This document shows positions 56,241-64,000 of a stretch of 64,000 nucleotides of DNA, piece after piece. The translations under genes and the position numbers were made by a program. Each line of letters starts with the position of its first letter. Position 1 is the stretch's first letter. A model generated the notes under the pieces. It ran no database searches, was not told the DNA's origin, and was given only the letters and a program-made list of their open reading frames with translations. The DNA is from Novosphingobium profundi (GTDB lineage Bacteria > Pseudomonadota > Alphaproteobacteria > Sphingomonadales > Sphingomonadaceae), in contig NZ_JAIVLF010000004.1 in assembly GCF_020524485.1 (NCBI RefSeq), positions 496,001 to 560,000 on the forward strand, written 5' to 3'.

Positions 56241-57899
56241 TCACATATTGGGATAGTTCGGCCCGCCGCCGCCTTCGGGCGTGACCCATTCGATGTTCTG
56301 GGTCGGGTCCTTGATGTCGCAGGTCTTGCAGTGGACGCAGTTCTGCGCGTTGATCTGGAGCTTGAGGGCATCGCCGCCCTCGCTCTCATCCGCCACGAAC
56401 TCGTAGACGCCCGCCGGACAGTAGCGCGCCTCGGGCCCTGCGTAGACCGGCAGGTTGACCTTGGTCGGGATCGCCGGGTCCTTGAGCTGGAGGTGGCAGG
56501 GCTGCTCTTCCTCGTGGTTGGTGAACGAGTAGGAGACGCTGGTCAGGCGGTCGAAGCTGATGACACCGTCGGGCTTGGGGTAGTCGATCGGCTTATAAAG
56601 GTCCGCGCGCTGCAGGCACGAGGCATCGGTGTGGTGCTTCATCGGCTTGGTGATGCCAAAGCCGAAGAGCGTGCGCAGCCACATGTCCGCACCGGCGAGC
56701 ACCGTGCCCATCTCGCCACCCCACTTGGCGACGAGCGGCTCGGCGTTCTGGACGAGCTTCAGCTCATCGGCGATCCAGCTGGAGCGCACGGCATCGTCGT
56801 AGTCCTGCAGGGTGTCGTGCTCACGCTCGGCCTTCACCGCCGCAGCGATGCTTTCGGCGGCCAGCATGCCCGACTTCATCGCCGTGTGGCTGCCCTTGAT
56901 GCGCGGCACGTTGACGAAGCCTGCCGAACAGCCCGCCAGCACGCCGCCCGGGAAGGCCAGCTGCGGCACGGACTGCCAGCCACCCTCGTTGATGGCGCGC
57001 GCGCCATAGGCCACGCGCTTGCCGCCTTCCAGGATCGCCTTGATCTCGGGGTGCTGCTTCCAGCGCTGGAATTCCTCGAAAGGATAGATGTAGGGGTTCT
57101 TGTAGTCGAGCGCGGCGACGAAGCCGAGCGAGACCTGCCCGTTGGCCTGGTGGTAGAGGAAACCACCGCCCCAGGCATCGTTCTCCGACAAGGGCCAGCC
57201 CTGCGTGTGGATCACGCGGCCCGGCACGTGCTTGTCGGGATCGATGTCCCACAATTCCTTCATGCCCAGACCATAGATCTGGGGCTCGCAGTTGGCTTCC
57301 AGGTCGTACTTGGCCTTGAGGCGCTTGGTCAGGTGCCCGCGCGCGCCCTCGCAGAAGACGGTGTACTTGCCCAGCAGGTTCATGCCCGGCTGGAAATCGC
57401 CCTTGGGCTCACCATCGCGGCCCACGCCCATGTCGCCGGTCTGCACGCCGATGACCGCGCCGTTGTCATCGTAGAGGATCTCGGCGGCGGGGAAGCCGGG
57501 GAAAATTTCCACTTCCAGCGCCTCGGCCTGTTCGGCCAGCCAGCGGCACAGATTGCCCAGCGAGCCTGTGTAATTGCCGTGGTTCGACATGAACTTGGGC
57601 TGGATCGCATGGGGAATGGAGAACTTCTTGCCGCGCGTCAGGTGCCAGTGCCAGTTGTCGGTCACCGGAGTTTCTGCCATCGGGCAGTCCATCTCGCGCC
57701 ATTCGGGCAGGAGTTCGTCGAGCGCCTTGGGGTCGAAAGTCGCGCCCGAAAGGATGTGGGCGCCAACCTCGGAGCCCTTTTCCAGCACGCAGACCTGAAT
57801 TTCGGGATCGACCTGCTTCAGCCGGATCGCGGTCGACAGGCCAGCAGGCCCGCCGCCGACAATGACGACGTCATAGGGCATCTCTTCGCGTTCAATCAT
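56241..57899 (-). CDS. Electron transfer flavoprotein-ubiquinone oxidoreductase
   Basis: Encodes 552 residues. It begins with an FAD Rossmann motif YDVVIVGGGPAGLSTAIRL, contains the membrane-associating middle region and ends with the 4Fe-4S ligand set (NCVHCKTCDIKDP near residue 525 and an upstream CPAGVYEF). It passes electrons from ETF (fatty-acid and amino-acid oxidation) to ubiquinone at the inner membrane face. It is divergent from the UDG-like gene. Confidence 0.95.
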   Translation of the reverse strand: MIEREEMPYDVVIVGGGPAGLSTAIRLKQVDPEIQVCVLEKGSEVGAHILSGATFDPKALDELLPEWREMDCPMAETPVTDNWHWHLTRGKKFSIPHAIQPKFMSNHGNYTGSLGNLCRWLAEQAEALEVEIFPGFPAAEILYDDNGAVIGVQTGDMGVGRDGEPKGDFQPGMNLLGKYTVFCEGARGHLTKRLKAKYDLEANCEPQIYGLGMKELWDIDPDKHVPGRVIHTQGWPLSENDAWGGGFLYHQANGQVSLGFVAALDYKNPYIYPFEEFQRWKQHPEIKAILEGGKRVAYGARAINEGGWQSVPQLAFPGGVLAGCSAGFVNVPRIKGSHTAMKSGMLAAESIAAAVKAEREHDTLQDYDDAVRSSWIADELKLVQNAEPLVAKWGGEMGTVLAGADMWLRTLFGFGITKPMKHHTDASCLQRADLYKPIDYPKPDGVISFDRLTSVSYSFTNHEEEQPCHLQLKDPAIPTKVNLPVYAGPEARYCPAGVYEFVADESEGGDALKLQINAQNCVHCKTCDIKDPTQNIEWVTPEGGGGPNYPNM

Positions 57900-57989
57900 G
57901 GGGTCCCCTGATCCAATACACCGATTTTGTTGCGCGCTTTACTCCCTTTGCCTTGATTGCTCGGTGCCGACAGGTCAATACCCCCCGCA

Positions 57990-58748
57990 ATGGATCACGG
58001 GTCAAACCAGCACTTTCTGTCAGATATCACGGGCGCGCTCGACTGGTGGAGACTGGCGGGCGTCGATTGCGATTATGTCGACGATCCGCAGGACTGGCTG
58101 GCGCCGCCCGAAGAGGAACTTCCTCCGCCCAGCGAATGGAGCATCGCGCGCGCCGAGAACGAGGCGAAGGCCGCCGCCGCGCCCGAGAACGCCAGGCGCA
58201 TCGACACCGAGGCACTGCCTGCAACGCTGGAGGCCTTCACGCCCTGGTGGAAGGCCGAGCCGCTGCTCGCCCCCGGCGCGCTCGAAACCCGCATCGCGCC
58301 TGTCGGCAAGGCAGGCGCCGAGGTCATGGTCATCGTCGAGGCGCCCGAGCGCGAAGACCGCGAAGGTCTGCTCACAGGCCCCCAGGGCCAGCTGCTCGAT
58401 GCAATCCTCGCCAGTGTCGGAATTTCGCGCGAAGACGCCTACCTCACCAGCGCCCTGCCCCGCGCGATGCCCGCCCCGGACTGGGCCGAGGCGCGCGCGC
58501 TGGGCCTGGGCGATGTGCTGATGCACCACATCGGCCTTGTCGGCCCGAAGCGGCTTTTCGTGCTGGGAGGGAACGTTCCGGCGCTTTTGGGCCACGAATC
58601 ACCGCAACGGGCTGCCGTTTCGCGAAAATTTAACCATCAAGGAACATCGATACCCTTGCTCGCTTCCTGGGGTCTGGACTCGCTGCTCAACCGGCCGCGA
58701 ACCAAGCCGGTCCTGTGGAAGGCGATGCTCGACTGGATCGCCACCTGA
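57990..58748 (+). CDS. Divergent uracil-DNA glycosylase family protein, probably inactive
   Basis: Encodes 252 residues from ATG 57990. The C-terminal half (about 105-252) keeps the UDG superfamily layout: VMVIVEAPEREDREGLLTGP in place of GEAPG, GQLLDAIL, and a C-terminal segment SWGLDSLLNRPRTKPVLWKAM where the usual catalytic HPSxL has lost its His. The protein has only one cysteine, so it cannot carry the [4Fe-4S] cluster of family 4/5 enzymes. The N-terminal about 100 residues are Glu/Ala/Pro rich and flexible. It may act as a DNA-binding or protein-binding remnant in repair. Start lacks a Shine-Dalgarno sequence. Confidence 0.75.
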   Translation: MDHGSNQHFLSDITGALDWWRLAGVDCDYVDDPQDWLAPPEEELPPPSEWSIARAENEAKAAAAPENARRIDTEALPATLEAFTPWWKAEPLLAPGALETRIAPVGKAGAEVMVIVEAPEREDREGLLTGPQGQLLDAILASVGISREDAYLTSALPRAMPAPDWAEARALGLGDVLMHHIGLVGPKRLFVLGGNVPALLGHESPQRAAVSRKFNHQGTSIPLLASWGLDSLLNRPRTKPVLWKAMLDWIAT

Positions 58749-58959
58749 CAGGCCCTCCCCACGACACAGTGGGGCAACCGGCAGGCGGCGGGACAAGGCA
58801 AGGCGAAACACGCCGCACGAGGCCCCGCAAGGACCCGGCGGCACATATGCGAAACGGCATTTTTTCGGGGTACGCAACGTGAAACGAGTTTGGGGAACAG
58901 CACGCAGCCAGGCACAGGTCCGCAAGGCCGCCGGTACGCGTGATGCGAACGCAGGCACG

Positions 58960-60786
58960 ATGACCAGGACGCTCAACAAGGCTGCGCTGGGCGCCGCAGG
59001 GCTCGCCGCGCTGCTGTGCAGCGTGGGCACCGCGCACGCGAACAGCGCCGCGGTCGACTATTTCCGCAGCCGGGGGACCACCAGCGTGGTGCCTTCGCTG
59101 CTCAGCCACGACGACCGGGACTACTACCGTGAGTACTTCGCGGCGGTCGAGGCCAAGGACTGGACCAAGGTGCAGCGCATGCTGGCCCAGCGCCCGGACG
59201 GCCCGATGCACCAGGAAGCCCGCGCCGAGTACTACCTCGCCGCCGGGTCGCCGAAGATCGAAGGGCCCGACCTTGCCGCCTGGCTCGCCGAAGGCACGCA
59301 GCTTCCCGGCGCCGACCAGATTACCCGCCTTGCCCAGCGCCGCGGTGTCTCCTCCACGCCCGCCCTCCCCAGCGAACAGAGCTTCGCGCGCCTGCCCACC
59401 CTGCCCAAGCGCGTGCGCCCCTCCTCGATCAACGACGGCACCATGCCCGAGGCGATCTCCACCGCCATTGTCGACCACATCAAGGCCGACGATCCGGCGG
59501 GCGCGCGTATGCTGCTCGACGGGGTCGATGCCAGCCTTTCGGGCTCGGCCCGCGCGGAATGGCGTCAGAAGGTCGCGTGGAGCTACTACATCTCCAACCA
59601 GGACGCGCCCGCCTATGAAATGGCGCAGTTCGCCACGCAGGGCGTGGGCCCGTGGGTCGGCGAAGCGTGGTGGACCGCCGGGCTCGCGGCCTGGCGCATC
59701 GGCGACTTCGACGGCGCGGCCGAGGCCTTTGCCAATTGCGCCAAGTCGGCCGAGAACGATGAACTCAAGAGCGCGGGCTACTACTGGAACGCCCGTGCCC
59801 TGACGCGCGCGCGCCGCCCCGAACAGGCCGCCGACGTGCTGCGCATGGCCGCCGCGCGCCACGAAACACTCTACGGCATGCTCGCGGCCGAGCAGCTGGG
59901 CATGCAGCTTCCCTCCCAGCACGCGCAGGCCGACTTCTCGCAGTCCGACTGGCAGAAGCTGCGCTCCGTGCCCAACGTGCGCACGGCCGTCTCGCTGGCC
60001 GAAATCGGCGAGGATGGCCTTGCCGACGAAGTGCTGCGCCACCAGGCCCGCATTGGCGAGGCCTCGCAGTACGCGCCGCTTTCGCGTCTGGCGCGCGATC
60101 TCGGCCTCCCCCAGACCCAGCTGTGGATGGCCTACAACGCGCCGCGCGGCGGCCGTCCGGACCCGGCTTCGCGCTTTCCCACGCCCAAGTGGACGCCAGC
60201 CAACGGCTGGCGCGTCGATCCGGCGCTGGTCTATGCCCATGCGCTGCAGGAATCGATCTTCCACACCAGCATCGTCAGCCCGGCGGGCGCGCGCGGCCTG
60301 ATGCAGATCATGCCCGCCGCCGCGCGCGATCACGCCGCATCGCTGGGCGTCTCGGGTTCGGCGAGCGACCTCAACAAGCCCGACATCAACCTTGCCTTTG
60401 GCCAGAACCACCTGCTCATGCTTCAGAACGACAGCGGCACGCAGGGGCTGCTGCCCAAGGTCATGGCGGCCTACAACGCCGGGCCCGTTCCGGTGCGCCG
60501 CTGGAACACCGAAGTGCGCGACGGCGGCGATCCGCTGCTGTGGATGGAGTCGCTGCCCTACTGGGAAACGCGCGGCTACGTGAATATCGTCATGCGCAAC
60601 TACTGGATGTACGAACGCCAGGCGGGCGGCGAATCCGAAAGCCGGATGGCGCTGGCCCAGGGCATGTGGCCCACCTTCCCCGGCCTGTCGGGCTCCAAGG
60701 GCGTGCGCATGTCGGCCCACGGCCAGCTCGCCACACCCCAGTCGCTGCACACAGGCGCCGTGCGCTTTGCCGACAGCCGCCGCTGA
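58960..60786 (+). CDS. Soluble lytic murein transglycosylase
   Basis: Encodes 608 residues from ATG 58960; a GTG at 58879 would add 27. A signal peptide (about 1-26, ending AHA-NS) leads to a long superhelical domain of tandem helix pairs (about 50-400, the Slt U-domain type) and the C-terminal transglycosylase domain with catalytic Glu in YAHALQESIFHTSIVSPAGA near residue 430, GLMQIMP, and AYNAGP near 505. It cleaves peptidoglycan glycan strands to anhydromuropeptides in the periplasm. Followed by moaB after 31 bases. Confidence 0.93.
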   Translation: MTRTLNKAALGAAGLAALLCSVGTAHANSAAVDYFRSRGTTSVVPSLLSHDDRDYYREYFAAVEAKDWTKVQRMLAQRPDGPMHQEARAEYYLAAGSPKIEGPDLAAWLAEGTQLPGADQITRLAQRRGVSSTPALPSEQSFARLPTLPKRVRPSSINDGTMPEAISTAIVDHIKADDPAGARMLLDGVDASLSGSARAEWRQKVAWSYYISNQDAPAYEMAQFATQGVGPWVGEAWWTAGLAAWRIGDFDGAAEAFANCAKSAENDELKSAGYYWNARALTRARRPEQAADVLRMAAARHETLYGMLAAEQLGMQLPSQHAQADFSQSDWQKLRSVPNVRTAVSLAEIGEDGLADEVLRHQARIGEASQYAPLSRLARDLGLPQTQLWMAYNAPRGGRPDPASRFPTPKWTPANGWRVDPALVYAHALQESIFHTSIVSPAGARGLMQIMPAAARDHAASLGVSGSASDLNKPDINLAFGQNHLLMLQNDSGTQGLLPKVMAAYNAGPVPVRRWNTEVRDGGDPLLWMESLPYWETRGYVNIVMRNYWMYERQAGGESESRMALAQGMWPTFPGLSGSKGVRMSAHGQLATPQSLHTGAVRFADSRR

Positions 60787-60817
60787 CACCCGCTGAAACA
60801 CCAGGACCCGTACTGCC

Positions 60818-61345
60818 TTGGCCATCGACACCGACCGCACGTTCAAGCCCATCAACATCGCGCTCCTGACCGTTTCGGACACGCGTGGCCCCGAGGATGA
60901 CACCTCGGGTGATATCCTCGCCGAGCGGATCAAGGGCGCCGGGCACAAGCTCGTCGCCCGCGCGATCGAGCGCGACGATGCGCAGCGCCTCGTCAGCCGC
61001 CTCAACGACTGGATCGACGACCAGGGCATCGACGCCATCGTCTCGACCGGCGGCACCGGCCTTACCGGGCGCGACGTGACCCCCGAGGCGCTCGACAGGG
61101 TGAAGGAAAAGGACATTCCCGGATTTGGCGAGCTGTTCCGCTGGATCAGCTACCAGACCATCGGCACCTCCACCGTGCAGAGCCGGGCCATGGCCGTGCT
61201 CAGCCGCGGCACCTACATCTTCGCGCTTCCCGGCTCGAATGGCGCGGTCAAGGACGGCTGGGACGGCATCCTCGCCGAGCAGCTCGACGCGCGCAACCGG
61301 CCCTGCAACTTCGTGGAACTGATGCCGCGCCTGCGTGAAGTCTAG
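60818..61345 (+). CDS. moaB: Molybdenum cofactor biosynthesis protein MoaB
   Basis: Encodes 175 residues from a TTG (60818) preceded by AGGA; no usable ATG occurs earlier. Motifs NIALLTVSDTRGPEDDTSG and VSTGGTGLTGRDVTPEAL match MoaB/MogA, which adenylylate molybdopterin or bind it. GSNGAVKDGWDGILAEQL near 140 completes the fold. It lies 31 bases after the transglycosylase gene, but no other moa genes are near. Copy R5 begins 17 bases after its stop. Confidence 0.92.
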   Translation: MAIDTDRTFKPINIALLTVSDTRGPEDDTSGDILAERIKGAGHKLVARAIERDDAQRLVSRLNDWIDDQGIDAIVSTGGTGLTGRDVTPEALDRVKEKDIPGFGELFRWISYQTIGTSTVQSRAMAVLSRGTYIFALPGSNGAVKDGWDGILAEQLDARNRPCNFVELMPRLREV

Positions 61346-61349
61346 GTCA

Positions 61350-61491
61350 GTCAGGAGATAATCCGAGGGCCATCGCCCTCGGGCTCCCCGAACTGTCCAC
61401 CTCACCTTCGACGCGCCAGCGTAGCTGAGAAAGGCGAGGTCGCCCATTTTGGGGTCAAGGGGTAATAACCCCTTGGAAAAATTCTTCTCCT
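61350..61491 (+). repeat. Dispersed palindromic element, copy R5 (complete)
   Basis: Hairpin 1 CCGAGGGC-CATC-GCCCTCGG at 61363-61382, hairpin 2 ACCTCACCTT/AAGGCGAGGT (one mismatch) at 61399-61440 and hairpin 3 TCAAGGGG-TAATAA-CCCCTTGG at 61455-61476. Hairpin 1 begins 17 bases after the moaB stop. Confidence 0.9.
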
Positions 61492-61559
61492 GCTCCCTGT
61501 TAGCGCACCACACCCTCATGTCAGGCACCTGCGCAAGTGGCCCAACTCCAGGCTCGTGA

Positions 61560-61580
61560 TGTGGATATGGCTGTGGATAT
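61560..61580. promoter_or_regulatory. Two TGTGGATAT direct repeats upstream of malQ
   Basis: Two copies 12 bases apart, each one mismatch from the reverse of a DnaA box (TTATCCACA). They could be an operator for a sugar-responsive regulator instead. Confidence 0.35.
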
Positions 61581-61730
61581 CCAGTTCATAGTGTAGGGAT
61601 ATCATGTCGATAGCAGGGGATAACCACGCGCCCCGCACCGCCGCCTGCGCCGATCAAGACGATTGCCGAGCCCCCCTGATTGCAGGTACGCTTGCCCCGG
61701 TGCCGCCTGGCGCTGTGGCAGGAGACCGCC

Positions 61731-63800
61731 TTGGAGCCTTCCCCCGACCCGTGTGCCGCTGCTCCCGATCCGGGCGGTCCGGCCGCATCGCTCCATGAGC
61801 TTGCCCACGCGCTTGGCCTTTCGCGGCGCTGGCGCGATGTCGAGGGGCGCGACCAGACGGTCTCGGACACCGCGCTCGCCCGCATCGTCACGGCGCTGGG
61901 CTACCCTTGCGACACACCGCAGGCACTCGCTCGCAGCCACGCACGCCTTGCCATCGCGGCGCGCAGCCTGCCCGCCATGCTCGTCACCGAGGTCGGCCGG
62001 CCGACACCGCTGCCCGCCAGTCTCACCAACGCGCGCATCACCGCCGAGGATGGCGAGGTGCAGGACGTGGCGCTTGAGGCCGGGGTCCTGCCTGCCATCG
62101 ACACGCCCGGCTACCACCGCGTCAGCCTCTACGGCCACGAGTTGACACTCGCCGTCGCGCCAGCGCGCAGCCCGACATTGGCCGACGTCCTGCCCCAAGC
62201 GCGTCAAGCGGAGCGTCTCTGGGGCCCGGCGGTGCAGATCCCGGCCCTGCGTTCGGCGCGCGCAGGGCAGGCCTACGGCACGCTCGCCGAACTGGCCGAG
62301 GCCGTGGACCTCTTCGCCGCGCGCGGGGCCGATGCGCTGGCAATCAACCCGGTCCACGCCCTCTTTGCCGGACTTGGCGAGGGGTACAGTCCCTATTCCC
62401 CTTCGAGCCGCCTCCACCTCAACACCGCCCTTGCCGCGCCCGAACTGGCAGGGCTCCCACCTCTTGATACTCCCGGTGACAGCGAGGCTGCGTTCATCGG
62501 CTGGGAGGAGGCCCTCCCCCGCCAGCACGCGGCCCTACGCGCACTGTTCGACGGGCTCGATCCCGCCACGCGCGCGCGCATCGCCGCCGAGACCGCAGAT
62601 AACGAGAGCCTCCAGCGCCAGGCCCTGTTCGACGCGCTCGACACCCACCACCGCGCCAAGGGCCGCACACACTGGCAGAACTGGCCCGCCAAGCACCGCG
62701 ATCCCCACGGCAAGGGCGCCGCGCACTTTGCTAAAACCCATGCCGAGGACGTCGCCTTCCACGCTTTCACGCAGTGGCTGACGGCCAGGGGGCTGGACGC
62801 GGTGCAGGCGCGCGCGAAGGCGGCAGGCATGGCGATCGGGCTCGTCGGCGATCTCGCCGTGGGCGTCCACACCGCAGGCGCCGATGCCTGGGCGCTGCAG
62901 GGCGCGATGCTGGAGGGGCTCACCATCGGCGCACCGCCCGATCCGCTGGGTCCGCTCGGCCAGAACTGGACGCTGACGAGCTTCTCGCCGCAGGGCCTGC
63001 AGCGCACCGGCTATGCGCCCTGGATTGCGATGCTGCGCGCGGCGCTTTCGCGCACCGGCGCGCTGCGCATCGACCACGCCTTCGGCATGGCCCGGCTCTG
63101 GGTGATCCCGGAAGGGCACGGCCCGGAGGACGGCGCCTACCTTTCCTATCCTTTCGAGGACATGCTGCGCCTTGCCGTGCTGGAAGCGCACCGGGCAGGC
63201 GCGCTCCTCATCGCCGAGAACCTGGGCACCGCGCCTTTCGGCTTCCTCGGCGCGCTGGAGGAACGCCGCCTCCTCGACATGCGCGTGCTGTGGTTCGAGC
63301 GCGCCGCCGATGAAGGCTTCATCGGCGCGGGCGACTACCCCCCCGACAGCGTGGCGATGACCGGCACGCACGACACCGCGACCATCGCGGGCTGGTGGCG
63401 CGGGCGCGACCTCGACTGGGCCCACGACCTGGGCCGCCTGCCCGAAGGCACCACCCGCGAGGACGCCGAAGCCAAGCGCGACTGGGATCGGGGGCTCCTG
63501 TGGGCGAGCCTCACCCACGACGCCGCGCCGCGCCCGGAGCCCGACAACCCCGCGCCGGTCCTGGAGGCCGCGCTCACGCACATCGGCAAGAGCCCGGCCG
63601 GCCTCGCCATCGCGCCGCTTGAGGACATCCTGGGCGAGAGCGAGCAGCCCAACCTGCCCGGCACCGTCACCGAGCACCCCAACTGGCGCCGCCGCCTGGC
63701 ACGGCCACTGGGGGAATGGCTGGAGGAGGCGCAGGTCAGCGAGAGGATCACGGCATTGGACACGGCGCGCAAGGGACCGGCCGATCCGCCATCCAGTTGA
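61731..63800 (+). CDS. malQ: 4-alpha-glucanotransferase
   Basis: Encodes 689 residues from a TTG at 61731 that has AGGAG six bases upstream; the frame is open further but lacks such a site. An N-terminal domain (about 1-130) precedes the GH77 barrel with the nucleophilic Asp in RIDHAFGMARLW near 446, the acid/base Glu in LLIAENLG near 494 and the third acid in GTHDTATIAG near 544. It moves maltodextrin chains between glucans. No glycogen genes are adjacent in the window. Copy R6 begins 20 bases after its stop. Confidence 0.94.
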   Translation: MEPSPDPCAAAPDPGGPAASLHELAHALGLSRRWRDVEGRDQTVSDTALARIVTALGYPCDTPQALARSHARLAIAARSLPAMLVTEVGRPTPLPASLTNARITAEDGEVQDVALEAGVLPAIDTPGYHRVSLYGHELTLAVAPARSPTLADVLPQARQAERLWGPAVQIPALRSARAGQAYGTLAELAEAVDLFAARGADALAINPVHALFAGLGEGYSPYSPSSRLHLNTALAAPELAGLPPLDTPGDSEAAFIGWEEALPRQHAALRALFDGLDPATRARIAAETADNESLQRQALFDALDTHHRAKGRTHWQNWPAKHRDPHGKGAAHFAKTHAEDVAFHAFTQWLTARGLDAVQARAKAAGMAIGLVGDLAVGVHTAGADAWALQGAMLEGLTIGAPPDPLGPLGQNWTLTSFSPQGLQRTGYAPWIAMLRAALSRTGALRIDHAFGMARLWVIPEGHGPEDGAYLSYPFEDMLRLAVLEAHRAGALLIAENLGTAPFGFLGALEERRLLDMRVLWFERAADEGFIGAGDYPPDSVAMTGTHDTATIAGWWRGRDLDWAHDLGRLPEGTTREDAEAKRDWDRGLLWASLTHDAAPRPEPDNPAPVLEAALTHIGKSPAGLAIAPLEDILGESEQPNLPGTVTEHPNWRRRLARPLGEWLEEAQVSERITALDTARKGPADPPSS

Positions 63801-63805
63801 AAAAT

Positions 63806-63950
63806 CAGAAAAGGATGATTCCGAGGGCCATTGCCCTCGGGCTCCCCGAACTGTCTAGCTCACCTTTCGCCGGCCGCCCTGGCTGAAAATGGTGAGGTCG
63901 CCGATTCCGGGGTCAAGGGGCGATGGCCCCTTGGAAAATCCTCTTCCTTC
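63806..63950 (+). repeat. Dispersed palindromic element, copy R6 (complete)
   Basis: Hairpin 1 CCGAGGGC-CATT-GCCCTCGG at 63821-63840, hairpin 2 with arms near 63857 (AGCTCACC, one mismatch) and 63891 (GGTGAGGT), and hairpin 3 TCAAGGGG/CCCCTTGG at 63913-63934. Its ends (GAAAAGGATGATTCC and, reversed, GAAGAGGATTTTCC) match each other almost fully. Confidence 0.9.
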
Positions 63951-63972
63951 TATCTACGAGGCATGGCCCGCC

Positions 63973-64000
63973 TCAGAGCTTCAGCCCCAGCGAGAACCCG
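63973..64000 (-). CDS. C-terminal end of a gene cut by the window edge
   Basis: On the minus strand a frame enters from the window edge and ends GFSLGLKL with TGA at 63973-63975. A short hydrophobic C-terminal strand of this kind often closes an outer-membrane beta barrel, but 8 residues cannot identify the gene. Confidence 0.3.

Larger units (their letters stand above)
61346..61730. other. Intergenic region between moaB and malQ
   Basis: 385 bases. It contains repeat copy R5 (61350-61491) and, nearer malQ, a pair of TGTGGATAT direct repeats (61560-61580) in an AT-richer patch that probably contains the malQ promoter. Confidence 0.5.

Noticed and set aside
58687-61116. 809-codon open frame opposite the transglycosylase and moaB
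   Set aside because: Spans several real genes on the other strand and shows no domain.

Overview
This is a GC-rich chromosomal stretch of an alphaproteobacterium, most likely a sphingomonad (Novosphingobium or a close relative). The basis is the conserved CtrA-inhibitor gene sciP, the bamD/recN/ligA neighbourhood, lolC-lolD near dnaE, a GTTC-N7-GTTC SOS box of the alphaproteobacterial type, and the look of the proteins. The genus is inference from memory of these families, not a search. I see no rRNA, tRNA, CRISPR array, transposase or prophage. The window is core chromosome with many housekeeping genes, short co-directional operons and a few lineage-specific small genes.

Layout. 1-9450: tail of a possible radical SAM gene, two small envelope proteins, dnaE (-), a membrane diguanylate cyclase (+), then a minus-strand run of lolC, lolD, a small conserved protein and glutathione peroxidase. 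9451-16413: purF-SDR (+), a PilZ protein, a photolyase, a PAP2 phosphatase facing a YdjM-like membrane hydrolase, and the Nudix hydrolase rppH. 16441-21568: TPR protein, RsmB-type rRNA methyltransferase, a small secreted protein, guaB and an M28 peptidase, all minus. 21922-25466: a secreted protein, a BlaI repressor with an M56 antirepressor-type peptidase behind a visible BlaI operator, and an HdeD-like protein. 25709-30361: sdhCDA (no sdhB), a subclass B3-like metallo-beta-lactamase translationally coupled to prmA.

30384-38827: a PilZ protein divergent from sciP across CtrA-like boxes, then ligA, a secreted protein, an HDAC-like deacetylase, a membrane protein, recN with its SOS box, a possible 39-residue membrane peptide and bamD. 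39021-43760: CPA2 antiporter coupled to a GNAT acetyltransferase, a small acidic protein, glutaminase and an OafA-like acyltransferase. 44132-51836: alaS, then an ilvD - lipoprotein - nnrD - RumA-like methyltransferase run on the minus strand. 52034-64000: DUF805 and DUF3806 proteins, two small ORFs, an N-formylglutamate amidohydrolase-like gene, ispE, etf-QO, a degenerate uracil-DNA-glycosylase-like protein, a lytic transglycosylase, moaB and malQ, and the last codons of a minus-strand gene.

The most notable structure that gene annotation does not explain is a dispersed intergenic element of about 140 bp. It is present in six clear copies (12.4, 30.4, 43.9, 54.5, 61.4 and 63.8 kb) plus one decayed copy (54.35 kb). 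A full copy has three successive palindromes and short inverted-repeat-like ends, so it looks like a MITE or extragenic palindromic family. Five of the six clear copies begin 16-47 bases after a stop codon in the same orientation relative to that gene. Other points of interest are the BlaI operator, the SOS box touching the recN start codon, competing hairpins over the ispE ribosome binding site, the absence of sdhB from the sdh operon, and the loss of key residues in the UDG-like protein.
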